Origin: an uncultured Collinsella sp.
GTDB taxonomy: Bacteria; Actinomycetota; Coriobacteriia; Coriobacteriales; Coriobacteriaceae
Length of the DNA stretch: 64,000 nt
Assembly (NCBI GenBank): GCA_902494195.1
Contig: CABUSH010000011.1
Location: forward strand, 1-64,000
Direction of reading: 5' to 3'
Shown one piece after another: positions 43,894-53,639 of this stretch. The notes below the pieces were generated by a model, which worked only from the letters and a program-made list of their open reading frames with translations, ran no database searches and had not been told where the DNA came from. The position numbers were made by a program, and so were the translations under genes. How positions within the stretch are numbered: position 1 is the stretch's first letter; each line of letters starts with the position of its first letter.

Positions 43894-43915
43894 GCTCAAG
43901 ACGAGGAGAATCATC

Positions 43916-44698
43916 ATGGCAGATACCGCCACTACCGGCACCGCGGCCGCGCAAACCAAAGAGCCGCTCATCCGCGTTGAGGGCCTGCGCAAGAGCTTTG
44001 GCTCGCTCGAGGTGCTCAAGGGCATCGACCTGGCCGTTAGCCCCGGCGAGGTCGTCACCATCATCGGCGCCTCGGGCTCGGGTAAGTCGACGCTGCTGCG
44101 TTGCCTCAACCTGCTCGAGACTCCGGACACGGGTCACATCTGGTTCCACGGCCAGGATCTCACGGCCGAGCGCTGCAACATCAACAAGCTGCGCGAGGAC
44201 ATCGGCATGGTGTTCCAGGGCTTCAACCTGTTCAACAACATGGATGTGCTCGACAACTGCACGCTCGCGCCCGTCACGCTCAAAAAGATGGGCAAAGATC
44301 AGGCCGAACAGGTCGCGATGGAGCATCTGGCGAGCGTGGGACTCGAAAAATTCGCCCATGCCGCGGCTGGTCGCCTGTCCGGTGGCCAAAAGCAGCGCGT
44401 TGCCATCGCCCGCGCCCTGTGCATGAATCCGCAGATTATGCTGTTCGACGAGCCGACTTCGGCACTCGACCCCGAGATCGTGGGCGAGGTGCTCGAGGTC
44501 ATGCGCAAGCTCGCGGCCGACGGCATGACCATGGTGGTCGTCACACACGAGATGGCCTTTGCCCGCACGGTGTCCGACCGCGTGGTCTTTATGGACAAGG
44601 GCGTAGTGCTCGAGGACGCCGCGCCGGCCGAGCTCTTCGGCAACCCCAAGCACCAACGTACCCGCGAGTTCCTCTCGCGCTATCTCGAGGACAGGTAA
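43916..44698 (+). CDS. amino-acid ABC transporter ATP-binding protein (GlnQ type)
   Basis: 260 residues. Walker A is GASGSGKST, the Q-loop [14 protein letters not shown], signature [15 protein letters not shown], Walker [13 protein letters not shown], and the switch His in VVTHEM. All catalytic residues are intact. It is third in the transporter operon, 22 bases after the permease. A short Ala/Thr-rich leader of about 16 residues precedes the domain. Confidence 0.92.
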   Translation: MADTATTGTAAAQTKEPLIRVEGLRKSFGSLEVLKGIDLAVSPGEVVTIIGASGSGKSTLLRCLNLLETPDTGHIWFHGQDLTAERCNINKLREDIGMVFQGFNLFNNMDVLDNCTLAPVTLKKMGKDQAEQVAMEHLASVGLEKFAHAAAGRLSGGQKQRVAIARALCMNPQIMLFDEPTSALDPEIVGEVLEVMRKLAADGMTMVVVTHEMAFARTVSDRVVFMDKGVVLEDAAPAELFGNPKHQRTREFLSRYLEDR

Positions 44699-44770
44699 CC
44701 GACCGCAAACGCTTATGTGGCAGGGCCGCTCCGGTGGGGCGGCCCTCGTCATCACAATCGAAAGGATGTC

Positions 44771-46198
44771 ATGGCCGAGGTTTGGCGCTTCTTTGCGCAT
44801 GAGGATGATTTTGCCGATTTGGAAAAGGCCGGCGCATGTGAGCGCCTGGGCCGTGTGCTGTCGTTTCCGACCATCTCGAGTATGGATGCCGAGGCGGTGG
44901 ACTGGCAGCCGTTCGACGACCTGCGCGCGTATATGCAGCAGGCTTGGCCGCACGTATTTACGGCGGGTAAGGTCGAGCTTATCGACCATTCGCTATTGGT
45001 GACGCTTGGCGGTTCCGACCCTGCCCTCAAGCCCATTATGCTCATGGGCCACATGGACGTGGTTCCCGTGGTACCCGGCACCGAGGCTGACTGGACGCAT
45101 GCCCCCTTTAGCGGGCACGTGGACGACACCTATATTTGGGGTCGCGGCGCCATCGATATGAAAGACCAGGTCGCAGGCATCCTGGAGGCCGTTGAGTATG
45201 CGCTGGCGCACGGCTGGCAACACGAACGAACCCTGCTGCTGGCCTTTGGCCAGGATGAGGAGACCACGCAGTGCGGCGCGGGTGCCATTGGCCGCGTGCT
45301 CGAGGAGCGCGGCGTTGAGCTTGAGTACCTGATCGACGAGGGTGACTATCGTATCGTTGAGGCTGCCGAGTACGGCGCAGGCGAGGGTTGGCTTATGCAT
45401 GCCGATCTTGCCGAGAAGGGCTATGCCGATATCGTGCTCAGGACGAAGAGCGAGGGCGGGCATTCTTCCAACCCTTACGGTGGCACGTCGCTCGAAGTGC
45501 TCAGCCGCGCTATTGCCGCGATTTGCGATATCGAGTGGCCGGCGCGTGTGACCGATCTGCTTGCCGCGCAGCTCGTCGAGCTGGGGCTTTATACCGCAGA
45601 CGAGATTGCTGCCAGCAAGGATGCCATCGTGCGCGACTGCCTTGCCAGCAAAAAGCTGTACCCGCTTGTGACCACCACCTGTGCGCCCACGCAAATCGAG
45701 GGCGGCAGTACCGGTGCCAACGTAATGCCGCAAGATATGTGGGTCAATATCAACTTCCGCATGCTCGAGGGTACGAGCGTGGCCGATGTCGTGGCCTGCT
45801 GCCGCGAGGCCGTTGCCACCGCTGGGCTCGCCGGCCGAGTCGAGGTCGAGCTGGGCCCCGGCAGCTCCGAGCCCTCGCCGTCCCCGCGCGTGGGCGGTCC
45901 GGGGCTCGAGGCCGTCCGCGCCATCGCCGCCCGCTATTTCCGTGATCCCAAGCCGACGGAGGAAAACGGATCGTCTGCGGTGGGCCAAGAGCCGATGAGC
46001 ATCGTGCCCTCGACCGTGATTGGTGCAACCGATGCCGCCAACTACCAGCGCATTTGCCACGAGTGCATCCGCTTCTCCGCCTTTGTGGTCGACGATGACG
46101 AATGCGACCGCGGCGTCCACGGCACCAACGAGCGCATCACCCGTCGCGCCTACCTCCAAGGCATCCGCTTCCTCATCGCCCTGCTCCACACGCTCTAG
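44771..46198 (+). CDS. M20-family metallopeptidase (dipeptidase/carboxypeptidase-like)
   Basis: 475 residues; AAAGGA precedes the ATG at 44771. Metal and catalytic motifs: MGHMDVVPV (first His/Asp), WGRGAIDMKDQ with the bridging Asp, and FGQDEETT with the catalytic Glu pair. The dimerisation insert follows (EGGHSSNPYGGTSLEVLSRA), and the last His lies in HGTNERI. It hydrolyses small peptides or acylated amino acids. Its place after an amino-acid ABC operon suggests use of imported peptides. Confidence 0.88.
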   Translation: MAEVWRFFAHEDDFADLEKAGACERLGRVLSFPTISSMDAEAVDWQPFDDLRAYMQQAWPHVFTAGKVELIDHSLLVTLGGSDPALKPIMLMGHMDVVPVVPGTEADWTHAPFSGHVDDTYIWGRGAIDMKDQVAGILEAVEYALAHGWQHERTLLLAFGQDEETTQCGAGAIGRVLEERGVELEYLIDEGDYRIVEAAEYGAGEGWLMHADLAEKGYADIVLRTKSEGGHSSNPYGGTSLEVLSRAIAAICDIEWPARVTDLLAAQLVELGLYTADEIAASKDAIVRDCLASKKLYPLVTTTCAPTQIEGGSTGANVMPQDMWVNINFRMLEGTSVADVVACCREAVATAGLAGRVEVELGPGSSEPSPSPRVGGPGLEAVRAIAARYFRDPKPTEENGSSAVGQEPMSIVPSTVIGATDAANYQRICHECIRFSAFVVDDDECDRGVHGTNERITRRAYLQGIRFLIALLHTL

Positions 46199-46384
46199 CA
46201 TGCGACAAAGGGACTGAGCCGATTTCATCGGTAATGAGACAAAAACTGTCATAGAATAAGACTAAGATATCTTAAGAGACATATGCTGGGGTTGGTATTC
46301 CTTGAACGACTGCGGGCATGTGCCAGACTGCCTCGGCCCCCGGGGAGCACCCGGGCAGGTCGCCGTGTGACTGGGGAGGAAATT
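46199..46384 (+). promoter_or_regulatory. adhesin upstream region with candidate promoter
   Basis: Starts with a half copy (H) of the TGCGACAAAGGG palindrome. CTGTCA (46246-46251) and TATCTT (46268-46273), 16 bases apart, are possible -35/-10 boxes; TATCTT overlaps the palindrome AAGATATCTT. A GC-rich hairpin (GCCCCC ... CCGGGC near 46340-46360) follows, then GGGGAGGAAATT before the leader start. Confidence 0.45.
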
Positions 46385-46447
46385 ATGCAGGAGCTCAGAG
46401 AGACGACGTCTCGACTCGTGAATAATGCTACCGGGGGGGGTGTCTAA
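46385..46447 (+). CDS. 20-codon leader ORF containing a G8 tract
   Basis: ATG at 46385 is preceded by the strongest ribosome-binding site in this part (GGGGAGGAAATT). It reads MQELRETTSRLVNNATGGGV and stops at TAA 46445-46447. The glycines are encoded by G8 at 46433-46440. Adding one G removes the stop and puts the frame in register with the adhesin ATG at 46495, with no stop in between. It may be a leader peptide or the true start of the adhesin in another phase. Confidence 0.55.
   Translation: MQELRETTSRLVNNATGGGV
46433..46440 (+). repeat. G8 homopolymeric tract, possible phase-variation switch
   Basis: Eight consecutive G after ACC. With 9 (or 6 or 12) G the leader ORF would continue into the adhesin frame; with 8 it stops after 20 codons. 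Confidence 0.7.
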
Positions 46448-46467
46448 GCAGGGAGCTTCCTGGTGAA

Positions 46468-46487
46468 CACCGGCCGCGCGAGCGGTG
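46468..46487 (+). promoter_or_regulatory. hairpin masking the ribosome-binding site of the adhesin's internal start
   Basis: CACCG (46468-46472) pairs with CGGTG (46483-46487), which contains most of the only purine-rich site (GGTGG) before the ATG at 46495. Translation through the leader could open it. Confidence 0.4.
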
Positions 46488-46494
46488 GTCCGTC

Positions 46495-49400
46495 ATGTCT
46501 TATGGCCGTCGTCGTGGGCTGCGCCCGGTCTCGCCATATGTGATTGTTTTGGCCCTCGCCGTCGCGCTGACGGCGAGTTTCTTCCTGCCGACCCGTGCGG
46601 AAGCGGCGTTTTCGGACCACACGGTTACGACGATTTCGCCTTCGGGGACAACAATCAACCTGTTTGATTACTGGGTGAATCCCGATAACCATCTGTCGGT
46701 TTCCGGCAACGGCGGCGTCAACGCAAACCACCGGTTCCAGTTTAACGACGGCCAGGGTGGTGAGTCGCTCAACCATTGGACGGGCAACACGAACCCGCAG
46801 CCCGGCATTGTCAACAACACGCTTTTAGACGGCTATCCGCAGCTTTCCAAAACCTGGGGCGGCGAGTCCCTCTGCTACCTGTTCGATTCCTCTGCCCAGA
46901 TCGGCAAGACGTCCCATTTTGGCGTGACGGGCCTCCTCAAGGTTCAGAACGGCTACTACGTCTATGACAGCTCCAAAAACTACGCAGCCTACAACGCTGA
47001 CAAGAATGCCTTCGACATCTATGACACCTGGGGCATTGACAAAGTGGGCGATTCGTCCCACCAGGGTCAGTTCTTCCCGTTCGACGCGGCAGACAAGGTG
47101 CTCAAAGAGGAAAACGGCCGGCTCGTCCAAACCGGCATCAAGGCAGACAACACCGGTGATTCGCGCTACAACGACGGCCGCCCCGTCAACCACCACTTCG
47201 GCCTCTCAATGTCCACGCGATTCGTGCAGCCTGCTGGCGGCAAGACGAACGCGGGCGACGACATGGTGTTCGAGTTCGCCGGCGATGATGACGTCTGGGT
47301 GTTCATCGACGATGTCCTCGTGGGTGATATCGGCGGTATTCACAACCGCGCGAGTCTGAGCATCAACTTTTGTACGGGCGACATTAAGGTGAACGGTAAT
47401 AACGACGGCACACTGAAGAACAAGTACCAGAAGGCGAATAAGGACACTTCGGGCTTCAACGGCAACACCTTCGCCGACGGCACCAACCACACCCTCAAGT
47501 TCTTCTACCTGGAGCGCGGCGCCACCGACTCCAACATGGAGCTCAAGTTCAACCTCGTGACGGTGCCCGAGTCCGACATCATCAAGTTCGACCAGGACGG
47601 CAAGTTCGTACAGGGTGCCGAGTTCAAGCTCTATAAGACCGACAAGGACTTCAAGACCGTGGGCGAGCTCATCGGCTCCGGTACCACGGACGAGGCCGGC
47701 CACCTAACGCTCACGAACGACGTGGACAACGGCGTCATCAACTTCGACGATCTCTACAACAAGGATCACGACAACAACAAGTACTACCTCCTGAAGGAGA
47801 CGCGCGTACCCGAGGGATACCGCTCGAGTCTCGCGGCGACGGGTGGTAGCATGCAGCTCGAGTACGTGCCCGCGAGCGCTGAGAACGGCGCGGGCGGCGT
47901 CATCATCAACCGCGGCGGTATGGACGTGGGCAGCGTCGTGTGGAAGACCGGTGCGTTCGCCGCCGCGAAGGAGACCATCACCGCGCCGTCGACCGTGTAC
48001 AAGGCAAATAATGACCTGACGAAGTCCGACAAGACCGTCAATCTGGACTCCGGCATACTGTTCGCTGTGGTGCTCAAGCGCGACAAAAGCGCAGGCACAG
48101 GTATCAAAGATCCGAGCAATTGGTACGCCGTGTCGGGCGACCCATCGACGGGAGCGGGATACACCCTCGCCAAGGAGCCGGGCATGACCGGTGCTATCGA
48201 GGCGGCGAAGAAGGACCTGCACGCCTTCACGCTCAACACAAGCGGCCAGTACCAGGTAGAGATTCAAAATCTGCCCGGTGACATCTCCAAGTACTACTAC
48301 CTGCTGAGCGGTGATGCCCGCAAGGATGCCGAGTACACGGTGGCCATCTACCACACAACGGCGAGCTCGATCGGCGACGCGACGCCTAAGAACACAGTCC
48401 ACGTGTACAGCGACGACATCGCAGACGGCACGAACTTCAAGCGGCAGTTCGCCACGCGCCTGCTCGTCACGAACATCCAGAATCGCCTGTTCGTGCAGAA
48501 GACCGATACCGAGGGTAAGCCCGTTGACGGGGCGAAGTTCGGCCTTTACAAGTCCACCCAGGTGACTACGGATGCGAACGGCAAGGCCGTGCTCGATGGC
48601 GACCAGGCCCCCTACGACACCCTGACGACGAGGTCGGTCGCCAACCCGGTCAAGCTCGAAGGGGCGGGCGTATTCCCGTCTACGAGCGACAGTAGCGAGC
48701 CGCTCGTGAAGGGTACCTACTTCCTGAAGGAGGTCTCGGCGCCCAATGGCTTCCTGCTTAATGACAGGCTCATCAAGGTGATTGTGGACGATTACGGCGT
48801 CCACGCCGATGCTGGTACAGTTGATGACGGCGTTTCGACGTTCGTGGGCGTGGGCTCGCTCATGAAGAGCCTGGGCCAGTTTGGCGCAGAGGGCGACATT
48901 GACAACACGCTCACGTGGATCAAGGGCCAGCGCCAGACGTCCGACGGGACGCTCGACGGCAACGGCAACCTTTCCTGGAACAATGACGCCAAGGGCGGCG
49001 AGAATGAGGTACATCTTAAGTACGGCGCCAATGGACGTGTCTACCAGTATGGGCCCACCAAGAAGGACGAACCTTACCGCCTGGAGACCGAGACGGGCTG
49101 GATACGTATGGGCATCACGCAGGACGTGTCTGGTGACACTAATGCGAAGGGCACCCGCGCCGACCTGGGCGACATGAATCTGAACGCCCTGTTTACGGGC
49201 GCCACCTGCGTGCGCGTGGCGAACGAACGCGAGGCGAGCCTCGAGGTGATGAAGAAGGTCATGGTGCCAGCGGGCCTGACGGGAAAACCGGACGCGGGGT
49301 TCACCTTCAAGTTCACCGTGCCCACGACGGCGGGGAAGACGTACAAGGCCGCGGTGTTTGAGAACGCGGGGACCGCAAGCGAGAAGCAGGTCGGCAAAAT

Positions 49401-52400
49401 GTTCGACCTCGAGAACGGCCGCGAGCAGACCATCACGGCCGACCAGACGATCCGCGTGTACGGTCTCGCCGAGGGTGACCAGTACGCGGTGCAGGAGCTG
49501 ACCGGCGCAGACAAGATGCCCGCGGGCTATAAGCTGACCGGCCGCAAGCAGGGTGACAAGAATCTGACTGAAGAAGGCGATAGCATCTCGGGCAGGATTG
49601 CCCCGCAGAATTCCGACGGCACGGTGGCCAAAGACAACAAGCTGGTGTTCACCAACAGCTACAGCGTGAAGTCTTCGGTGACGCTCACAGGCATCAAGGC
49701 GAAGAAGAAGTTCACCGGCCGTGAGTGGACTAGCGCCGACAGCTTCGAGCTTTGCCTGCGCGCCGCCGATGGAACGCCGATGCCTGATGGTGCCACGGCA
49801 GCGCCCGTGGCCGGCATGAAGCAGGTCGAGAAGACCGTTACGAGCGCCGAAGAATTTAGCTTCGGAGAGATTAAGTATGAGAAGCCTGGCAAGTACACCT
49901 ACTACATTGCCGAGACTACGCCCGCCAAGAGCGATCCCAGTTGGCTGGGCGGTGTCAGCTACTCCAGCGCCGAATACAAAGTGACCGTAACGGTGAAGGA
50001 TGACGGCAAGGGAAATCTGACCGAGCCAGTCGTCAAAATGGAGCAGATCTATAAGGATGATGGTACCGCCACATCTCAGGTGATCGACGATCAGATTGCG
50101 GTGATCACGAACACGTACCGCCCGAAGGAGACCTCGGTAACGCTCAAGGCGACGAAGCGCTTCACGGGCGGTGAGCTCGCGGGGAGTGACTTCACGTTCC
50201 AGCTGCTCGACAAGGACGGCAGCGTGGTCCAGACTGTCCAAAACGAGAAGGACGGCAAGGTCGCCTTTGCAGCCATCGACTACGCTACGCCGGGCGACCA
50301 CGACTACACCATCAAGGAGGTGAAGGGCGCCGACTCGACCGTCGTCTACGACGCGCAGGGCGTGAAGGTCCACGTCAAGGTCACCGACGAAAAGGGCGAG
50401 CTGAAGGCGACCGTCACCTACGACGGTGAGAAGGCCGTGCCGACCTTCACCAACACGAAGCCGACGGCGGACGTCACCGTTGAGGCCACGAAAGTTCTCG
50501 CGGGCAAGGACCTGACGGCCGATGCGTTCACCTTCGGCTTGTACGACCAGGACGGCAATGAGGACGCTCGCGGCACCAACGATAAGAATGGCAAGGTCAA
50601 GCTGACCGTCAAGGGCCTGAACCTGGGCGAGTACGACTACACGCTCAAGGAGGAGAAGGCCGGCCAGTCCGTCGACGGCGTGGCCTACGACGCCAAGGAA
50701 GTCAAGGTCCACGTCAAGGTAGAGCAGAACCAGGACGACAACAACAAGACGAAGGTGACCGTCACCTATGACGGTACCGCTACGGCTCCCACCTTCAACA
50801 ACACCTACACCGCAAAGGGATCCGTGGAGCTGACGGCGACCAAGACCATCAAGGTTGCGGACGGCTTCGATCACACGACGAAGCCTGCGGACGGCGAGTT
50901 CACCTTCGACCTGAAGGACGCTGCCGGCAACGTGATCGCCACCGCGAAGAACGATGCAAACGGCAAGGTCTGCTTCACGCGCGAGTTCCAGCTCTCCGAC
51001 TTGGACGGTGCCGCGAGCAAGGACTTCACCTACACCATCGTGGAGCAGCCGGGCGCGGAGCCGGGCATGGTCTATGACAATCATGCCCTCACCTATACGG
51101 TGACGGTCACAGACGGCGGGAACGGAGCACTGAATGCGAAGGCGATCGTGACGAGCGCATCCGGCTCGGATACCTTCACCAACACCTACCAGCCGGCCGC
51201 GACCGGTCTGGCCCTCGGTGCGCAGAAGAGCTATGTGAAGAAGGACGACAACACGCCGATCGTCCCCAAGGACGGCGAGTTCACCTTCGATGTGTACGAG
51301 GGCAAAATGACTGCTGAGCAGCTTGCCGGGGCCAAGCCCGTCCGGACCGCGACCAACGGCGCGGACGGAAGCGTTAACTTCGACGCCTTCTCCTACGCGA
51401 AGCCGGGCACGTACGAGTACACTATCGTGGAGCGGAAGGGTGATCTGGCCTACGTGACCTACGACGACGCGGTGCATCATGCCGTGGTGACGGTTGTGGA
51501 CAATGCCGGCACGCTGCAGGCGAGCGTCGCCTACGACGGCGCGGACGCCACGAAGCCCACCTTCACCAACACCTACAAGGCGAAGGCGACGAACTCCGGC
51601 GCGATCGCCCTCACCAAGAGCGTTGACGTGCACGACGGCAGCTATCAGCTAAAGGCGGGAGACTTCGCCTTCGAGCTGGTGGGGTCTGACGGTACGGTGC
51701 TCCAGACCCAGAAGAACGACGCCAAGGGCAAGGTTTACTTTAACGAGCTGACCTTCGACCATGCGGGCACCTTTCCCTTCACGGTCCGTGAGGTGCAGCC
51801 GACGGACGGCGCGCCGGGCGTGCCGGGCGTGACCTACACCGGCAAGACGTACACCCTGACCTACGTGGTGAAGGACAACAACGACGGCAAGCTGGTGGTA
51901 GAGAGCTCTACGGTGAAACCGAGCGAGGGCACCGAGAACGGCGTCACCCCCAATACCATGACGTTTGTGAACAGCTACCAGCCGGGTCAGACCTCCTACC
52001 AGATCTCTGGCACCAAGGTGCTTGAGAATGCCGACCCGGCCACCACACGGACGCCCGCCGATGGCGAGTTCACATTCGCGCTGATTGACGTGGCCACCGG
52101 GCAGGAGATCGACCGGACCACGAACGTGGGTAAAGCGTTTACCTTCAAGGCCATCTCGTACACCGCAACTGGTTCGCATGCGTACCAGGTGAAGGAGGTT
52201 GCGGGCCAAGATGGCACCATCACTTACAGCGATGCGGTGCTGGACGTAACGGTGAACGTGACCGATGACGGCAGCGGCCAGCTGACCGCGACGGCGAACA
52301 AGACGGCTGCGGATCTGACCTTCACCAACACCTACACGCCGACGGCAACGACGGCGACGATTACCGGAACGAAGGCTCTGACCGGCCGCGACCTGGCCGA

Positions 52401-53229
52401 GGGTGAGTTCTTCTTCGACCTGAAGGACGCCGACGGTAACGTGGTGCAGACGGTGCAGAACGGCGCCGACGGCACGTTCGGCTTCGCGCCGCTGCAGCTG
52501 GACAAGGTGGGGACGTACGTCTACACCGTGTCCGAGCGGGCAGGGGCGACGGCGAACGGCGTCACCTACGACACGACGGTCTTTACCGCGACGGTGACGG
52601 TGACGGAGAATGCGGAGACGCACGCGCTGGAGGCGCAGGTTGCCTACAGCAAGGGCGGCAAGGCTGCGGATGCGGTGGCGTTCAGCAACAGTTACGCGCC
52701 GGCCGCGACTGAGGTGAAGCTGGGAGCCTCCAAGGTGCTGAGCGGCGAGGACCTGAAGGAAGGGCAGTTCTCCTTCCAGCTGAAGGATGCCGACGGCAAG
52801 GTGCTGCAGACCGCAAAGAACGCGGCGGACGGCACGGTGGGCTTCGAGGCGATCTCGTACGACAAGCCCGGAACGTACGCCTACAGCATCTCCGAGGTGG
52901 ACGACGGTCAGAAGAACGTGACGTACGACGCGGCCGAGCACCGGGTAACGGTGACGGTGACGGACGACGGTGCGGGCCATCTGGTGGCGACGGTAACCTA
53001 TGACGGCGCCGTGGCGCCGGTGTTCAAGAACACGTACACGCCGCCGACCACCCCGCCGACGGAGCCGCCCACCAATCCGCCGAGCAAGTCACCGGTGCCG
53101 AAGGAGGAGAAGCCGGGTCTGCCGTATACGGGCGATACCAGCTTGTCGCCGATGGCCCTGGGCGGCATCGCGGGCGGCGCGGTGGTGCTGATCGCCGCAG
53201 GCGTTATCCTGCGGCGCCGGAACCGGTAG
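46495..53229 (+). CDS. giant LPXTG-anchored fibrous adhesin (fibro-slime, SpaA and pilin-type isopeptide repeats)
   Basis: 2,244 residues from the ATG at 46495. Signal peptide at about 1-38 (VIVLALAVALTASFFLPTRA). A fibro-slime/PA14-like domain at about 130-355 has FEFAGDDDVWVFIDDVLVGD. Two SpaA-type prealbumin-like domains lie near 361-450 and 662-775 (VQKTDTEGKPVDGAKFGLYK, then FLKEVSAPNGF). After a further domain at about 915-1060 come nine pilin isopeptide-linker repeats of roughly 110-130 residues, starting near nucleotides 49675, 50131, 50466, 50818, 51201, 51597, 51990, 52348 and 52708. Most end in F-x-N-T-Y-like segments, which usually supply the cross-link Asn. Sorting signal LPYTG at 2209-2213, membrane helix, RRRNR tail. 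A sortase anchors it to the wall. No sortase gene is nearby. Confidence 0.9.
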   Translation: MSYGRRRGLRPVSPYVIVLALAVALTASFFLPTRAEAAFSDHTVTTISPSGTTINLFDYWVNPDNHLSVSGNGGVNANHRFQFNDGQGGESLNHWTGNTNPQPGIVNNTLLDGYPQLSKTWGGESLCYLFDSSAQIGKTSHFGVTGLLKVQNGYYVYDSSKNYAAYNADKNAFDIYDTWGIDKVGDSSHQGQFFPFDAADKVLKEENGRLVQTGIKADNTGDSRYNDGRPVNHHFGLSMSTRFVQPAGGKTNAGDDMVFEFAGDDDVWVFIDDVLVGDIGGIHNRASLSINFCTGDIKVNGNNDGTLKNKYQKANKDTSGFNGNTFADGTNHTLKFFYLERGATDSNMELKFNLVTVPESDIIKFDQDGKFVQGAEFKLYKTDKDFKTVGELIGSGTTDEAGHLTLTNDVDNGVINFDDLYNKDHDNNKYYLLKETRVPEGYRSSLAATGGSMQLEYVPASAENGAGGVIINRGGMDVGSVVWKTGAFAAAKETITAPSTVYKANNDLTKSDKTVNLDSGILFAVVLKRDKSAGTGIKDPSNWYAVSGDPSTGAGYTLAKEPGMTGAIEAAKKDLHAFTLNTSGQYQVEIQNLPGDISKYYYLLSGDARKDAEYTVAIYHTTASSIGDATPKNTVHVYSDDIADGTNFKRQFATRLLVTNIQNRLFVQKTDTEGKPVDGAKFGLYKSTQVTTDANGKAVLDGDQAPYDTLTTRSVANPVKLEGAGVFPSTSDSSEPLVKGTYFLKEVSAPNGFLLNDRLIKVIVDDYGVHADAGTVDDGVSTFVGVGSLMKSLGQFGAEGDIDNTLTWIKGQRQTSDGTLDGNGNLSWNNDAKGGENEVHLKYGANGRVYQYGPTKKDEPYRLETETGWIRMGITQDVSGDTNAKGTRADLGDMNLNALFTGATCVRVANEREASLEVMKKVMVPAGLTGKPDAGFTFKFTVPTTAGKTYKAAVFENAGTASEKQVGKMFDLENGREQTITADQTIRVYGLAEGDQYAVQELTGADKMPAGYKLTGRKQGDKNLTEEGDSISGRIAPQNSDGTVAKDNKLVFTNSYSVKSSVTLTGIKAKKKFTGREWTSADSFELCLRAADGTPMPDGATAAPVAGMKQVEKTVTSAEEFSFGEIKYEKPGKYTYYIAETTPAKSDPSWLGGVSYSSAEYKVTVTVKDDGKGNLTEPVVKMEQIYKDDGTATSQVIDDQIAVITNTYRPKETSVTLKATKRFTGGELAGSDFTFQLLDKDGSVVQTVQNEKDGKVAFAAIDYATPGDHDYTIKEVKGADSTVVYDAQGVKVHVKVTDEKGELKATVTYDGEKAVPTFTNTKPTADVTVEATKVLAGKDLTADAFTFGLYDQDGNEDARGTNDKNGKVKLTVKGLNLGEYDYTLKEEKAGQSVDGVAYDAKEVKVHVKVEQNQDDNNKTKVTVTYDGTATAPTFNNTYTAKGSVELTATKTIKVADGFDHTTKPADGEFTFDLKDAAGNVIATAKNDANGKVCFTREFQLSDLDGAASKDFTYTIVEQPGAEPGMVYDNHALTYTVTVTDGGNGALNAKAIVTSASGSDTFTNTYQPAATGLALGAQKSYVKKDDNTPIVPKDGEFTFDVYEGKMTAEQLAGAKPVRTATNGADGSVNFDAFSYAKPGTYEYTIVERKGDLAYVTYDDAVHHAVVTVVDNAGTLQASVAYDGADATKPTFTNTYKAKATNSGAIALTKSVDVHDGSYQLKAGDFAFELVGSDGTVLQTQKNDAKGKVYFNELTFDHAGTFPFTVREVQPTDGAPGVPGVTYTGKTYTLTYVVKDNNDGKLVVESSTVKPSEGTENGVTPNTMTFVNSYQPGQTSYQISGTKVLENADPATTRTPADGEFTFALIDVATGQEIDRTTNVGKAFTFKAISYTATGSHAYQVKEVAGQDGTITYSDAVLDVTVNVTDDGSGQLTATANKTAADLTFTNTYTPTATTATITGTKALTGRDLAEGEFFFDLKDADGNVVQTVQNGADGTFGFAPLQLDKVGTYVYTVSERAGATANGVTYDTTVFTATVTVTENAETHALEAQVAYSKGGKAADAVAFSNSYAPAATEVKLGASKVLSGEDLKEGQFSFQLKDADGKVLQTAKNAADGTVGFEAISYDKPGTYAYSISEVDDGQKNVTYDAAEHRVTVTVTDDGAGHLVATVTYDGAVAPVFKNTYTPPTTPPTEPPTNPPSKSPVPKEEKPGLPYTGDTSLSPMALGGIAGGAVVLIAAGVILRRRNR

Positions 53230-53256
53230 CTACGGCGGCCGAGAAGGGCTTTGATT

Positions 53257-53298
53257 GAGGGCGGGTGGTCGCAGGGCGCGGCCGCTCGCCCTTTTTGG
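53257..53298 (+). terminator. terminator after the adhesin gene
   Basis: GAGGGCG ... CGCCCTTTTTGG near 53257-53298: GGGCG/CGCCC stem with a T5 run about 30-60 bases after the adhesin stop. Confidence 0.65.
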
Positions 53299-53310
53299 TG
53301 AAAGGCTATG

Positions 53311-53639
53311 TTAACCCGCCGTTTGCACGTCCGGCTCCAGATGGAACTCGTACTCCGGCTCCATCATCTTCTTCCGGATCTTTTCGTAGCGCCCGTCGTC
53401 GAGCTGCTCGCGCATGAGCGACGTCCTGTCCCCGACGCGTGCGGCCTCGCGCAGCCATCTGAACCACATCAGGCAGCTGTGGAGCCTGCGGGTCGATACG
53501 CCCTTGAACCTCTCGAGGAAGTGGCCGAGCGAACCCTGCGCTTCAGCATCCTCTGGACCGTGTCCCGCTCGTACCCGGTGAGCCTGCCGTGGGTCCTCGG
53601 GACCGCCCTCGCGGCGCCCTTCCCGCCCTTTCCGGACAT
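53311..53639 (-). pseudogene. frameshifted transposase-like remnant (possibly IS1595-like)
   Basis: From the ATG at 53639 the minus strand reads MSGKGGKGAARAVPRTHGRL, then TGYERDTVQRMLK. After a frame change near GCGCAGGG the other frame continues as GSLGHFLERFKGVSTRRLHS, then CLMWFRWLREAARVGDR, to a stop at 53311. The second part resembles the end of IS transposases (F-K-G-V-S-T-R-x-L, then Y/C-L-x-W-F-R-W). It is too short and broken to be active. The family assignment is tentative. Confidence 0.5.

Noticed and set aside
46300..46384. Possible riboswitch in the adhesin leader
   Set aside because: A GC-rich hairpin is present, but no consensus of a known class (cyclic di-GMP, glycine, preQ1, SAM) could be matched by eye.
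46433..46440. G8 tract as a sequencing or assembly artefact
   Set aside because: It cannot be excluded without reads, but a tract of 8 is within the range that is normally called correctly, and the strong leader start makes biological slippage worth reporting.
47704..51633. A 1,309-codon open frame on the minus strand under the adhesin gene
   Set aside because: It lies opposite a strongly supported repetitive gene of high GC with restricted codon use. Its translation is rich in Val, His, Arg and Leu with no domain pattern, as expected for a shadow.
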